Source: Enterococcus gilvus ATCC BAA-350 (GTDB lineage Bacteria; Bacillota; Bacilli; Lactobacillales; Enterococcaceae). From it: a stretch of 64,000 nt of DNA. A model generated the notes under the pieces. It saw only the letters and a program-made list of their open reading frames with translations. It had not been told where the DNA came from and did no database searches. Below, one piece after another: positions 45,965 to 54,586 of the stretch. Every line of letters begins with the position of its first letter. Position 1 is the stretch's first letter. The DNA lies in assembly GCF_000407545.1 (NCBI RefSeq), contig NZ_ASWH01000001.1:1441501-1505500 (forward strand). The letters are read 5' to 3'. The translations under genes were made by a program, and so were the position numbers.

Positions 45965-46195
45965 TTATTCTTTTTCTTTTTCAGTTTCACGTTCAGTTTT
46001 TTTCATTGCAGGATCTTCATAAACGGCTCCGGCTTGAGTTTTCCCAAGCTTCTCTAAAAGGCTTGGTTCAGGACTTTCTTGCTTTTCACTGTTGTGTTTC
46101 TCTGTTTCCTCTTCAGTTGCTTTTTTGGCAGGATCTTGATTTCGGTCACCAGCGGAAACTTTTCCAATAGTTTCGGTTAGTTTTTCTTTGTCCAT
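45965..46195 (-). CDS. Small charged protein with an internal duplication
   Basis: This encodes 76 residues, rich in Glu and Lys, with GAGAGGTGG upstream of the ATG. Two halves of about 30 residues resemble each other: GKVSAGDRNQDPAKKATEEE and GKTQAGAVYEDPAMKKTERE, each preceded by a short leucine-containing stretch. No signal peptide, membrane segment or cysteine is present; it is probably disordered or helical. No function assigned. Confidence 0.7.
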   Translation of the reverse strand: MDKEKLTETIGKVSAGDRNQDPAKKATEEETEKHNSEKQESPEPSLLEKLGKTQAGAVYEDPAMKKTERETEKEKE

Positions 46196-46336
46196 TTTTG
46201 ACCACCTCTCTCACAAATAGTTTAGCACTGATTGTTATCCTTTCAAAAGGAAACGCTTTTATTATACTAAGACTCTGGGGCTTGAAATATTTCTTTAAAA
46301 AGTGGAAAATAAGGTGATACTTGGAATCAGATAGGA

Positions 46337-47158
46337 ATGAGCATTTTGTCAAATGAAAGACCAATTGGATTTATTGACTCTGGCGTAGGCGGTTTGACAG
46401 TGGTCAAAGAAGCAATGCGTCAGCTACCAAATGAAGAAATCTTATATCTTGGGGATACGGCAAGGTGCCCGTATGGTCCTCGACCAGCCGAACAAGTCAT
46501 TAAGTTTACTTGGCAAATGACTCGTTTTTTATTGAGCAAAAATATTAAAATGCTTGTAATTGCTTGTAATACAGCCACGGCAGTAGCATTAGAGGAGATA
46601 AAAAATAGTGTAGATATACCAGTCATTGGTGTTATCCAACCTGGTTCACGTGCGGCGGTTAAGGCAAGTAAGACAGGCAGAGTTGGAATTATAGGAACAT
46701 TGGGAACTGTGAAGAGTGGCTCTTATAAGCATGAGCTGCAGGAAAAAGCCCCCGAAATATATGTATCCAGCCTGGCTTGTCCCAAATTTGTACCAATCGT
46801 CGAAAGTAATCAATTTGAAAGCTCTGTAGCAAAGAAAATTGTATCGCAAACATTGGTGCCACTAAAAAAAGAAAAATTAGATACTTTGATTTTAGGCTGT
46901 ACTCACTATCCATTGTTACGCCCAATCATCCAAAATGTAATGGGGCAACAGGTGACATTGATTGATTCAGGTGCGGAGACAGTGAACGATGTCAGTACGT
47001 TATTAGATTACTTCAATTTGAATAATTACGAACAAAATGGGCAGAAAACCCGAGTTTTTTATACGACTGGTTCACCTAAAATGTTCAAAGACATTGCTGG
47101 TGAATGGCTAGACATTAAAAATTTAAACGTAGCTCACATAGATTTAGGAGGAGAATAA
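46337..47158 (+). CDS. murI: Glutamate racemase
   Basis: This encodes 273 residues. It has [14 protein letters not shown] and the two catalytic cysteine motifs, ACNTATA and LGCTHYPLL, and makes D-glutamate for peptidoglycan. The ATG at 46337 has only TAGGA immediately upstream, so TTG 46346 could also be the start. It begins the cluster murI, rph/ham1, phosphodiesterase and cbpB. Confidence 0.93.
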   Translation: MSILSNERPIGFIDSGVGGLTVVKEAMRQLPNEEILYLGDTARCPYGPRPAEQVIKFTWQMTRFLLSKNIKMLVIACNTATAVALEEIKNSVDIPVIGVIQPGSRAAVKASKTGRVGIIGTLGTVKSGSYKHELQEKAPEIYVSSLACPKFVPIVESNQFESSVAKKIVSQTLVPLKKEKLDTLILGCTHYPLLRPIIQNVMGQQVTLIDSGAETVNDVSTLLDYFNLNNYEQNGQKTRVFYTTGSPKMFKDIAGEWLDIKNLNVAHIDLGGE

Positions 47159-47159
47159 T

Positions 47160-48497
47160 TTGCGTCATGATGGAAGAACGATTCAACAATTACGACCGAT
47201 CAAGATTGAAACGAATGTATTCAAGCATCCAGAAGGATCTGTTGTTATATCCTTTGGTGATACAAAGGTCATTTGCTCAGCAACATTAGAGGATTCTGTA
47301 CCGCCGTTTTTACGGGGCAGCGAAACGGGTTGGGTAACGGCCGAATACAGTATGTTGCCAAGAGCGACAAACACACGGAATCGCCGTGAGAGTGCCAAAG
47401 GGAAAGTAACTGGAAGAACAATGGAAATTCAACGTTTGATAGGGCGTTCATTACGTGCAGTGGTTGACCTAGAGAAGTTAGGTGAGAAGAGTATCATCAT
47501 CGACTGTGATGTGATTCAAGCGGATGGGGGCACCAGAACTGCCAGCATCACGGGCGGGTTTGTTGCATTACGACTAGCAATCAACAAGTTATTAGCAACT
47601 GGTGAGCTACTAGAAGACCCAATTAAGGAGCATTTAGCAGCAATTAGTGTTGGTATTTTACCGGATGGAACGATAGTCACTGATTTGGATTATTCGGAAG
47701 ATTCGTCAGCAGCGGTTGATATGAACTTAGTCATGACTGAATCTGGACGTTTCGTGGAAATTCAAGGGACTGGCGAAGAAGCAACATTCGATGACGATGA
47801 GTTGAATGCACTAATTTTACACGGCAAAGCAGCTATTCAAGAATTGATTGCCTTTCAAAAAGAATCACTCTTCTCTGAAATTGAAACAGAAGAAAAAACG
47901 ATTGTGATAGCCACGAGAAATCCTGGTAAAGCGAAAGAATTTGCTTCTTTATTTGGTAAAGGAGGGTATAAAACGAAAACATTATTAGATTATCCTGAGC
48001 TCCCTGATGTGGAGGAAACGGGTACAACTTTTGAAGAAAATGCTCGATTAAAAGCTGAAACAATTGCACAGATTTTACAGCAACCTGTATTAGCGGATGA
48101 TTCAGGGTTAGTCGTGGATGCATTAAACGGAATGCCAGGAGTTTTCTCAGCACGATTTGCGGGGGAAAGAAAAAGCGATGCGGCTAATAACGCGAAGCTA
48201 TTACATGAACTAACGGATGTTCCTGATGAGAAAAGGACAGCGCATTTTCATTGTACACTTGTTTTTGCAGCCCCTAAAAAAGAGAGTCTCGTGGTATCAG
48301 CCGATTGGAACGGCCGTATTGGGCGAATCCCTCAAGGAGAGAACGGGTTTGGCTACGATCCTTTATTTATCGTGCCGGGCTATGAAAAATCATCTGCTGA
48401 ATTAACGAGTGAAGAGAAAAATGAAATAAGTCATCGAGGAATGGCTGTGAGAGAGTTAGAAAAAGTATGGAAAACTTGGTTGGAGGGAAATCAATGA
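47160..48497 (+). CDS. rph: RNase PH fused to HAM1/RdgB XTP-dITP pyrophosphatase
   Basis: This encodes 445 residues from TTG 47160, preceded by GGAGGAG. Residues 1-240 are RNase PH ([35 protein letters not shown]), which trims tRNA 3' ends. Residues 250-445 are HAM1 ([35 protein letters not shown]), which removes noncanonical purine triphosphates. A linker of about ten residues joins them. The fusion is common in lactic acid bacteria and is one intact frame here. It overlaps the phosphodiesterase start as ATGA. Confidence 0.93.
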   Translation: MRHDGRTIQQLRPIKIETNVFKHPEGSVVISFGDTKVICSATLEDSVPPFLRGSETGWVTAEYSMLPRATNTRNRRESAKGKVTGRTMEIQRLIGRSLRAVVDLEKLGEKSIIIDCDVIQADGGTRTASITGGFVALRLAINKLLATGELLEDPIKEHLAAISVGILPDGTIVTDLDYSEDSSAAVDMNLVMTESGRFVEIQGTGEEATFDDDELNALILHGKAAIQELIAFQKESLFSEIETEEKTIVIATRNPGKAKEFASLFGKGGYKTKTLLDYPELPDVEETGTTFEENARLKAETIAQILQQPVLADDSGLVVDALNGMPGVFSARFAGERKSDAANNAKLLHELTDVPDEKRTAHFHCTLVFAAPKKESLVVSADWNGRIGRIPQGENGFGYDPLFIVPGYEKSSAELTSEEKNEISHRGMAVRELEKVWKTWLEGNQ

Positions 48498-49006
48498 AGT
48501 ATTTAGTTGTTAGCGATAATCATGGAGACCGTAATATTCTGGTGGAAATTGTCAACCGCTACGTCAACATGGTGGATCATATGTTTCATTGCGGTGATTC
48601 GGAGCTAAAGGCGAGTGATGAATTGTGGGAACATTTTACTGTTGTTGCTGGAAATTGTGACTATGATCCGGGCTATAAAAAAGAACAAGTACTTTCAATT
48701 GGAAATGACATCATTTATATGACACACGGTCATTTATCAAATGTTCGATTTGGATTAACCATGCTTTCGTTGCAAGCCCAAGAAGTGGGTGCAACAATTG
48801 CTTTGTTTGGACATATTCATCAAGCTGTAGCTGAATATGACAAGAATATCTTGTTTGTAAATCCCGGAAGCATATCCCAACCTCGTGGACCTGTACAAAT
48901 ACCAAGTTATGCCATTATTGACAGTCAAGACGAAGAAATACACGTAACCTTCTACAATCGTGCACACCAACTAATCGAAGAATTAGCTGCAGATTTTAAA
49001 CGATAG
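48494..49006 (+). CDS. YfcE/MJ0936-type phosphodiesterase
   Basis: This encodes 170 residues; ATG 48494 follows TGGAGGG. The calcineurin-like metal motifs are [19 protein letters not shown] and GHIHQA, with [10 protein letters not shown] at the end. It probably hydrolyses a phosphodiester; natural substrate unknown. Conserved neighbour of rph/ham1 in Enterococcus-like genomes. Confidence 0.9.
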   Translation: MKYLVVSDNHGDRNILVEIVNRYVNMVDHMFHCGDSELKASDELWEHFTVVAGNCDYDPGYKKEQVLSIGNDIIYMTHGHLSNVRFGLTMLSLQAQEVGATIALFGHIHQAVAEYDKNILFVNPGSISQPRGPVQIPSYAIIDSQDEEIHVTFYNRAHQLIEELAADFKR

Positions 49007-49097
49007 TTCCTAATTTTTATTAAACATTTGGATAAATAACGCTTTCTTTTAGCCGATAAGGTAAAATAAGGTGAAGATATTAGAACGGAGGCGCCAT

Positions 49098-49586
49098 ATG
49101 ATTAGTCCTGCAATCGAAGAATTAATGATGGAGCACGAAGAAACAATGATGATTCCAGCAGAGAATGTTGCTAACGTGATAAAAGAACACCCTTTGGAAC
49201 ACGCGCTACTGCTCTTATCGCAAGCTGGTTACTCGACCATACCAGTTTTAGATAAAGAGGATCATTTTGTAGGGTTATTAAGCTTAAATGACATCGTAAA
49301 GAAAATGTTAGGAATAGATGGCATTGATACATCTAATTTGGAAACACTAACAGTTGCTGATGTGATGAACACCGAAGTACCGGTTATGCGTCCAGATGCT
49401 GAACTAGAAGATGTGCTTCACTTATTAGTGAATGCCTCATTTTTACCAGTGTTGGACAGCGATGGAGTATTTTGTGGGATCGTCACTCGCAGAGAAATTT
49501 TAAAAGCAGTGAATTACACGTTTCATCAATTTGAACGTAAAAACCCTGAAACGAAAGTAATTTTTCATGCGAACACACCAAGCTAA
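49098..49586 (+). CDS. cbpB: CBS-domain protein, probable c-di-AMP receptor (CbpB/DarB-like)
   Basis: This encodes 162 residues; ATG 49098 follows GGAGGCGC. Two CBS domains form a Bateman module: TIPVLDKEDHFVGLLSLNDIVKK and FLPVLDSDGVFCGIVTRREILKAVNYTF. Size and layout fit CbpB of Listeria and DarB (YkuL) of Bacillus, which bind c-di-AMP and modulate the Rel (p)ppGpp enzyme. Ligand binding is not shown by sequence alone. Ends at a terminator. Confidence 0.82.
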   Translation: MISPAIEELMMEHEETMMIPAENVANVIKEHPLEHALLLLSQAGYSTIPVLDKEDHFVGLLSLNDIVKKMLGIDGIDTSNLETLTVADVMNTEVPVMRPDAELEDVLHLLVNASFLPVLDSDGVFCGIVTRREILKAVNYTFHQFERKNPETKVIFHANTPS

Positions 49587-49591
49587 TCTCT

Positions 49592-49618
49592 AGAGACCTA
49601 TTTAAGGTCTCTTTTTTT
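49592..49618 (+). terminator. Terminator of cbpB
   Basis: AGAGACCT / AGGTCTCT with a 5-base loop and seven T residues. Confidence 0.85.
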
Positions 49619-49722
49619 GTACTAACTATCATTTAAAAGCTGAATTATTTTGAGCGAAGAACTTAGAGTACGGATCAGTTGACTTTACTTCTTTAGCGTG
49701 TTATTTTTATCAAGTGTTTAAA

Positions 49723-49740
49723 CAGTAACCGTTACGGTTA
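49723..49740 (+). promoter_or_regulatory. Zur-box-like operator before rpsN
   Basis: Overlapping inverted repeats: CAGTAACCGTTACGG (49723-49737), which keeps the GTAA-N-TTAC core with 5 of 7 positions of each Zur half-site, and TAACCGTTACGGTTA (49726-49740), a perfect 7-1-7 repeat. It lies 37-54 bases before the start of a cysteine-free S14 gene, a class known to be induced by zinc starvation in other Firmicutes. Confidence 0.6.
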
Positions 49741-49776
49741 AACTCGATTAAATAAATCATGAACAGGAGAAAACAA

Positions 49777-50046
49777 ATGGCAAAAAAATCAAAAATTGTA
49801 AAAATGCATAAACAGCAAGCGTTGATTGATCACTATGCAGAGAAACGAGCAGCGTTAAAAGCTGCGGGTGATTATGAAGGACTAGCAAAATTACCGAGAG
49901 ACTCAAATCCGAATCGGTTAAAGCTACGAGACCAAATTGACGGTCGTCCAAGAGGATATATGCGCAAGTTTGGGATGTCACGGATCAAATTTCGTGAGCT
50001 CGCTCATAAAGGACAAATTCCCGGTATCAAAAAAGCAAGTTGGTAA
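49777..50046 (+). CDS. rpsN: 30S ribosomal protein S14, zinc-independent paralogue
   Basis: This encodes 89 residues; ATG 49777 follows CAGGAG. It starts [17 protein letters not shown] and ends with [28 protein letters not shown], the S14 C-terminal pattern. It has no cysteine, so the zinc ribbon of the main S14 is absent. In Bacillus and streptococci such copies replace the zinc form in zinc limitation. It is a single gene outside any ribosomal operon. Confidence 0.92.
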   Translation: MAKKSKIVKMHKQQALIDHYAEKRAALKAAGDYEGLAKLPRDSNPNRLKLRDQIDGRPRGYMRKFGMSRIKFRELAHKGQIPGIKKASW

Positions 50047-50128
50047 AAGCGGTACAAATTAGTAAGAGATTTACCTTCATGATTTTGTTAAACTAGTAAT
50101 GTATAGCAAATCGGAAGGGAGCGATAGT

Positions 50129-50731
50129 ATGAAAACGGCCTTGTTTGTTTTGTTTGATCACTATGCTGATTGGGAGGCTGCTTATTTAATGAGTTTGCTA
50201 AATCAACGAGAAAATTGGCAAGTGAGAACGGCGTCGAATTTACCGCAAGTAAAATCAATTGGCGGATTGCAGACAAACGTGGATTTTAATTTTAGTCAAA
50301 TTGAATCCAACTTTGACTTGTTGGTATTAATCGGTGGACATTCATGGAGTATACAGAGTCAGGCACTTTATCAGATTATAGAGAAGCAAATGGACCGTCA
50401 GCTACCGTTGGCCGCGATATGCGGTTCTGTTGATTATTTAGCTCAACACGGCTTTCTTGAAGGGTATATGCACACAGGCAATGCTCGGTTTCTTTGGAGG
50501 GATTTTCCTAACTATCAGATGCCTGAAAATTTTTTAGAGAAACAAGCAGTCTGCGATCGAAATCTTGTTACGGCAAACGGAACTGCTGTATTGGATTTTA
50601 CTGAATTTGCCTTGCACCTTGTCGGCGACAGTTTTATTGAGGCTAAAAGAGCAGTTGATTTCTATCGTTTAGGCTATTATGGTTATCAGAAACGTTATCG
50701 TGACTTTTTAACGCAAAAAAATGACTCATAA
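50129..50731 (+). CDS. DJ-1/PfpI family protein
   Basis: This encodes 200 residues; ATG 50129 follows GGAAGGGAG. The DJ-1 fold begins KTALFVLFDHYADWEAAYL with an acidic E at the usual place, and the nucleophile elbow is AAICGSVDYLA with a cysteine. Family members are glyoxalases, deglycase-like enzymes, proteases or regulators; the active site here fits an enzyme, but the reaction is not defined. Followed by a strong bidirectional terminator. Confidence 0.85.
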   Translation: MKTALFVLFDHYADWEAAYLMSLLNQRENWQVRTASNLPQVKSIGGLQTNVDFNFSQIESNFDLLVLIGGHSWSIQSQALYQIIEKQMDRQLPLAAICGSVDYLAQHGFLEGYMHTGNARFLWRDFPNYQMPENFLEKQAVCDRNLVTANGTAVLDFTEFALHLVGDSFIEAKRAVDFYRLGYYGYQKRYRDFLTQKNDS

Positions 50732-50738
50732 GATAGTT

Positions 50739-50784
50739 AAAAACGGCTCCCGACAAAGTTTAACTTTGTCGGGAGCCGTTTTTT
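50739..50784. terminator. Bidirectional terminator between PfpI and mscS genes
   Basis: A 21-bp near-perfect stem, AAACGGCTCCCGACAAAGTT / AACTTTGTCGGGAGCCGTTT, with flanking A and T runs. Confidence 0.9.
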
Positions 50785-51697
50785 AGTTTCCAATAACAAT
50801 TGGATCATTTGGAATGGTAAAACCATTTTGATTGAGAACTTTTACATATGCTGTGAGAAATTCTTCTTGAAGTTTGTATTGTTTCCCATTGGTTACATAT
50901 AAAAAAGTACGAATCGCATAATTGCTGTTTCCAAGGTCAACCATCCCGAAGAGGGTCGGACCATCAAAGATTTCATCTTTAAACTCTTTTGAAAGTTTTT
51001 GGTTGGTTTCGTCGATTAGATGACTTATTCTATCGTACCCTTCATCTGGCTGGATTCGGATGTCTACTTTGACCTGCATATGCGCGCGTGAAAGATTACT
51101 AATTGTTGTAATATTGCGATTTGGAATAAAATGTACCGTCCCATCGGCAGATTTCATCTGAAGCATGCGGATGCCGACAGAAGTCACGGTTCCTTCAATG
51201 TGCAAGTCAGTCAAGCGAATATAGTCACCAACGTCTATTTGCTGCTCCATTATAATGAAGAAACCTGTAATGATATCATTTGTAAAGCCTTGCGCACCAA
51301 GACCTATAGCGATACCTGCAATTCCTGCACCAGCTAAAAGCGACCCGACCGGAATTCCGAGTGTATCTAAAATGGAATATAGAAAGAAGAAAAAGAGCGT
51401 GTAAGAAAAAATATTTTTAGATAGTGCATGAATTGTTTCTATTCTAGTAGCATTATCTGTCATTTTTTTCTTTTGTCGATCAAATGATTGATCAATCAAG
51501 AAACTTCCAATCTTTCTAATTAAATAAAAGATGACTAAGACCGCTAAAATTGTCAATCCTTTTTGTATGAGTATTGAAAAGACACGATCCCAATCGATCG
51601 TCTGCCAATATTTTTGCCAGACGGATAATTGTTCTGTTGCTTGTTCCACCACGTTGCCGCTGCTGGAATCAACTGTTTGTGTTGTCAATAAAAACAT
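50783..51697 (-). CDS. mscS: Small-conductance mechanosensitive channel (MscS family)
   Basis: This encodes 304 residues with AGGAGTGG before the ATG. Membrane segments lie at about 44-64, 95-115 and a pore helix with GSLLAGAGIAGIAIGLGAQG, the Gly/Ala-rich TM3 of MscS. The beta domain GVGDYIRLTDLHIEGTV-type segment follows (here with D at VGDYIRL), and the C-terminal vestibule. It opens under membrane tension to release osmolytes. Monocistronic by its own terminator. Confidence 0.9.
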   Translation of the reverse strand: MFLLTTQTVDSSSGNVVEQATEQLSVWQKYWQTIDWDRVFSILIQKGLTILAVLVIFYLIRKIGSFLIDQSFDRQKKKMTDNATRIETIHALSKNIFSYTLFFFFLYSILDTLGIPVGSLLAGAGIAGIAIGLGAQGFTNDIITGFFIIMEQQIDVGDYIRLTDLHIEGTVTSVGIRMLQMKSADGTVHFIPNRNITTISNLSRAHMQVKVDIRIQPDEGYDRISHLIDETNQKLSKEFKDEIFDGPTLFGMVDLGNSNYAIRTFLYVTNGKQYKLQEEFLTAYVKVLNQNGFTIPNDPIVIGN

Positions 51698-51854
51698 AAG
51701 CCACTCCTATACGTTAATAGAAATAGTGTAACAATCTTTACTATTTCTGTCGACTTGGTTGATAACAATCATAATATTCTTATAATTCAAAAAATCCATG
51801 ACAATGATGGAAGAAAATGATAGACTAACATTTAAATAAGAAGGGGATGATAAA

Positions 51855-52868
51855 ATGGTGAACATAAAATGGGAAGAATTAGGGTTTGAGTATATCAAAA
51901 CACCGTTCCGTTATATTTCTCATTGGAAAAATGGTCAATGGGATGCAGGGGAACTTACAGAAGACAATACGATCACCATTAACGAAGGATCTACTTGTCT
52001 CCACTATGGACAGGAATGTTTTGAGGGATTGAAAGCTTATCGGCGCAAAGATGGAAACATTAACCTATTTCGTCCAGATGAAAATTCAAAACGGATGAAT
52101 AAGAGTGCTGCGCGTTTACAAATGCCAGATGTTCCCGAAGATAAATTTATTGATGCTGTGATGCAAGTGGTGCGAGCAAATGAAGAATATGTTCCTCCTT
52201 ATGGAACTGGAGCGACATTATATTTGCGCCCTTATCTAATAGGTGTAGGTCCTAATATTGGTGTGGTTCCTGCCCCTGAATATATTTTTAGTGTGTTCTG
52301 TATGCCGGTGGGCCCATATTTTAAAGGCGGATTGGCACCGAGTAACTTCATTGTTTCTGAATATGACCGCGCAGCACCCTTTGGTACAGGCGCTGCCAAA
52401 GTGGGAGGAAATTATGCTGCAAGCTTATTGCCAGGACAACTTGCTCATGATCGAAATTTTTCTGATTGTATTTATTTAGATCCGGCGACCCACACTAAAA
52501 TCGAAGAAGTTGGATCAGCAAATTTCTTTGGAATTACGCACGATAATCAATTCATCACGCCAAAATCACCATCAATCTTGCCAAGTATTACTAAATATTC
52601 ATTGTTACATTTGGCAAAAGAACGCTTTGGATTGGAAGCAATCGAAGGGGATGTTTGTTTAAACGAACTGGATAAATTTGCTGAAGCGGGGGCATGTGGG
52701 ACAGCAGCGATCATCTCACCAATTGCTGGAATCCAGAATGGAGAGGATTTCCATGTATTTTATAGTGAAACAGAGACGGGTCCCGTTACAAAAAAATTGT
52801 ACGAGGAGCTAGTTGGAATCCAATTTGGAGACGTTCAAGCGCCGAAAGGCTGGATTTATGAAGTCTGA
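51855..52868 (+). CDS. ilvE: Branched-chain amino acid aminotransferase
   Basis: This encodes 337 residues. It has the class IV fold with CLHYGQECFEGLKAY, the PLP lysine in GTGAAKVGGNYAASLLPGQ, and GVCGTAAIISPI-type end (ACGTAAIISPIAGI). It interconverts Val, Leu and Ile with their keto acids. The chromosome here has no ilv operon around it; in enterococci it often serves catabolism and branched-chain fatty acid supply. AAGGGG lies 10 bases before the ATG. Confidence 0.93.
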   Translation: MVNIKWEELGFEYIKTPFRYISHWKNGQWDAGELTEDNTITINEGSTCLHYGQECFEGLKAYRRKDGNINLFRPDENSKRMNKSAARLQMPDVPEDKFIDAVMQVVRANEEYVPPYGTGATLYLRPYLIGVGPNIGVVPAPEYIFSVFCMPVGPYFKGGLAPSNFIVSEYDRAAPFGTGAAKVGGNYAASLLPGQLAHDRNFSDCIYLDPATHTKIEEVGSANFFGITHDNQFITPKSPSILPSITKYSLLHLAKERFGLEAIEGDVCLNELDKFAEAGACGTAAIISPIAGIQNGEDFHVFYSETETGPVTKKLYEELVGIQFGDVQAPKGWIYEV

Positions 52869-53050
52869 TTTTTAGAGTGCTTAAAAGAAGGTAAAGGGTA
52901 TCATCTTAATTTTTTTAGTGGTATTCACCTTAGTTCTTTGATTCTTGAAGGCGGCTTTAGCCATCGTTAATCGGTTAGAAGTTCAATGAAATTCTATAGC
53001 AAGCGATATCCCTATCACACAGATAGAATCTTTAAATTCATTTAGAAAAG

Positions 53051-53077
53051 AAGCCACTCATTGCGAGTGGCTTTTTT
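53051..53077 (+). terminator. Terminator in the region downstream of ilvE
   Basis: AAGCCACTC / GAGTGGCTT with a 5-base loop and a T-run, 180 bases after the ilvE stop. The region 52869-53050 otherwise has no gene; I see no open frame with a ribosome site. Confidence 0.8.
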
Positions 53078-53084
53078 GCATAAT

Positions 53085-53113
53085 AAAAAGCACGTCTATC
53101 TAAGACGTGCTTT
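53085..53113 (-). terminator. Terminator of fabI
   Basis: AAAGCACGTCT / AGACGTGCTTT with a TAT/ATC-type loop; T residues follow on the minus strand. Confidence 0.8.
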
Positions 53114-53127
53114 AAAGAATCTGAGTT

Positions 53128-53883
53128 TTAGCTCAGATGAACCCCTTTATCAACGTAGATAATATCCCCGATAATTCCTGTAGCCAGAGGACTAAGTAAG
53201 AACGCGCAAGAGTTTCCTACTTCCTCGATCGTAACAGAAACTTTGTCAGGCGTACGTTCCTCAGAAAGGCTAAGCAATGATTGGTAATCTTTGACGCCAG
53301 TTACCGCCAACGTCTTGATCGCACCTGCTGAAATGGCATTCACGCGAATGTTTTTCGGAGCTAACTCGGTCGCTAAGTAGCGTACCTCAGCTTCTAAAGC
53401 AGCCTTAGCAATCCCCATCATATTGTAATTAGGTATCGAACGTTCAGATCCCATATAGGTCATCGTTACAATGCTACCGCCATTTGTCATCAAAGGAGCA
53501 GCATATTTTGAGACTGCCAATAGGGAGTAAGCACTGATATCTTGTGCCAGTTGAAACCCATCTCTAGTAATCTCTGTCACATTACCCGATAATTCTTCCT
53601 TATTGGCAAAAGCAATCGAGTGTACGATGCCATCGATAGATCCGAATTTTTCTTTGATAGAATCAAAAGCAAATTTAATTTTTTCATCGCTAGCGACATC
53701 CAATTCAAACATACTTGCTTCTTCGCCGACCAATTTTACTAAATTCTTTTTCATACGTTCATTTTGATACGTGTAAATAATTTCTGCGCCTTGATCTGCG
53801 ATTGCTTTCGCACATCCCCAAGCAATACTTTTTTTATTAGCTACACCCGTTACGATTATTTTCTTTCCAGTTAAAATAGACAT
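53128..53883 (-). CDS. fabI: Enoyl-[acyl carrier protein] reductase (NADH)
   Basis: This encodes 251 residues; ATG 53883 follows GGAGTG. The SDR fold has IIVTGVANKKSIAWGCAKAI, and the FabI active site is NYNMMGIAKAALE with Tyr-x6-Lys, preceded by YMGSERSIP. It reduces enoyl-ACP in the last step of each fatty acid elongation round. It is divergent from a fabZ-like gene with FabT-like boxes between them. Triclosan target by family. Confidence 0.93.
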   Translation of the reverse strand: MSILTGKKIIVTGVANKKSIAWGCAKAIADQGAEIIYTYQNERMKKNLVKLVGEEASMFELDVASDEKIKFAFDSIKEKFGSIDGIVHSIAFANKEELSGNVTEITRDGFQLAQDISAYSLLAVSKYAAPLMTNGGSIVTMTYMGSERSIPNYNMMGIAKAALEAEVRYLATELAPKNIRVNAISAGAIKTLAVTGVKDYQSLLSLSEERTPDKVSVTIEEVGNSCAFLLSPLATGIIGDIIYVDKGVHLS

Positions 53884-53943
53884 TAAATGACACACTCCTA
53901 AATAATATAAAAAATAATATGCTCTCATTATGTTGGAAAAAGC

Positions 53944-53956
53944 TTTGATTGTCAAA
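53944..53956. promoter_or_regulatory. FabT-type box, fabI side
   Basis: TTTGATTGTCAAA is one base from the FabT core TTTGATTATCAAA; it lies 61 bases upstream of the fabI start. Confidence 0.6.
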
Positions 53957-54007
53957 CTATTTTTTTAATTATCTTAATAGACCTTGATTAAACTATAGGA
54001 TTATGAT

Positions 54008-54024
54008 AGTTTGATTATCAAATA
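54008..54024. promoter_or_regulatory. FabT-type box, fabZ side
   Basis: AGTTTGATTATCAAATA contains the exact FabT core TTTGATTATCAAA, 22 bases before the fabZ-like start. With the box at 53944 it suggests control of both divergent genes. Confidence 0.68.
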
Positions 54025-54045
54025 AAGTATTCATAGAGGTGTAAA

Positions 54046-54498
54046 ATGGAAAAAATTATGAATGTCGAAGAAATTATGGCTGCGATCCCAAATCGTTATC
54101 CCATTTACTATTTAGATGCAGTTACAGAGTTTGAAGATGAGAAGCACATTACTGCCGTTAAGAATTTAACGATGAATGAAGACTTTTTCCAAGGGTATTT
54201 TCCTGGGGACCCTATCATGCCAGGGACATTGATTGTCGAGGCTCTTGCTCAAGCGGGATCGTTGTTAATATTGAAATCAGCAGCATTCGAGGGGAAAACT
54301 GCGTACATCGGGGGAATTAATAAAGCAAACTTTTTAGAATTTGTTCGACCTGGAGACACATTGTTCTTAAACTTTGATATTCAAAAAGTTAAAGGTCCTG
54401 TTGGAACCGCGAAAGCATGGGCGACTGTTGAAGAGAAAGTAGTTACTGAATGTGAATTTACATTTATTGTAGGGGACAAAGAGCAAAAAAACAGCTAG
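54046..54498 (+). CDS. FabZ/FabN-like 3-hydroxyacyl-ACP dehydratase with altered active site
   Basis: This encodes 150 residues; AGAGGTG precedes ATG 54046. The hot-dog fold is evident from PNRYPIYYLDAV, FFQGYFPGDPIMPG, and IVEALAQAG (with the helix Glu65). In FabZ the catalytic histidine occupies the place of Tyr51 in QGYFPG. The codon is TAT at 54196-54198. It could be a dehydratase variant, an isomerase-like FabN form or a reduced-activity protein. In E. faecalis a fabN-fabO pair accompanies fabI; no ketoacyl synthase gene follows here, an IS element does. Confidence 0.82.
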   Translation: MEKIMNVEEIMAAIPNRYPIYYLDAVTEFEDEKHITAVKNLTMNEDFFQGYFPGDPIMPGTLIVEALAQAGSLLILKSAAFEGKTAYIGGINKANFLEFVRPGDTLFLNFDIQKVKGPVGTAKAWATVEEKVVTECEFTFIVGDKEQKNS

Positions 54499-54503
54499 AA
54501 AAA

Positions 54504-54534
54504 AACCAAAACCTTTAATAAAAAGGTTTTGGTT
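54504..54534 (+). terminator. fabZ terminator, split from its T-tract by the IS element
   Basis: AACCAAAACCTTT / AAAGGTTTTGGTT lies directly before the IS left end. The rest of the original T-run (TTTGTTT) is found after the right end at 56039, so the IS sits inside the terminator. Confidence 0.82.
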
Positions 54535-54543
54535 TGAAGTGCG

Positions 54544-54585
54544 CCCCTTAAGTTAGACCAGAAAATCTAACTTAAGGGGTTTTTT
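54544..54585 (+). terminator. Hairpin at the left end of the IS
   Basis: CCCCTTAAGTTAGA / TCTAACTTAAGGGG with an 8-base loop and six T residues lies inside the left inverted repeat, just before the orfA start. It should stop read-through from fabZ or flanking transcripts into the transposase. Confidence 0.85.
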
Positions 54586-54586
54586 A

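Noticed and set aside
53000..53050. Possible small RNA or peptide after ilvE
   Set aside because: No open frame with a ribosome site and no convincing promoter; only the terminator hairpin is supported.
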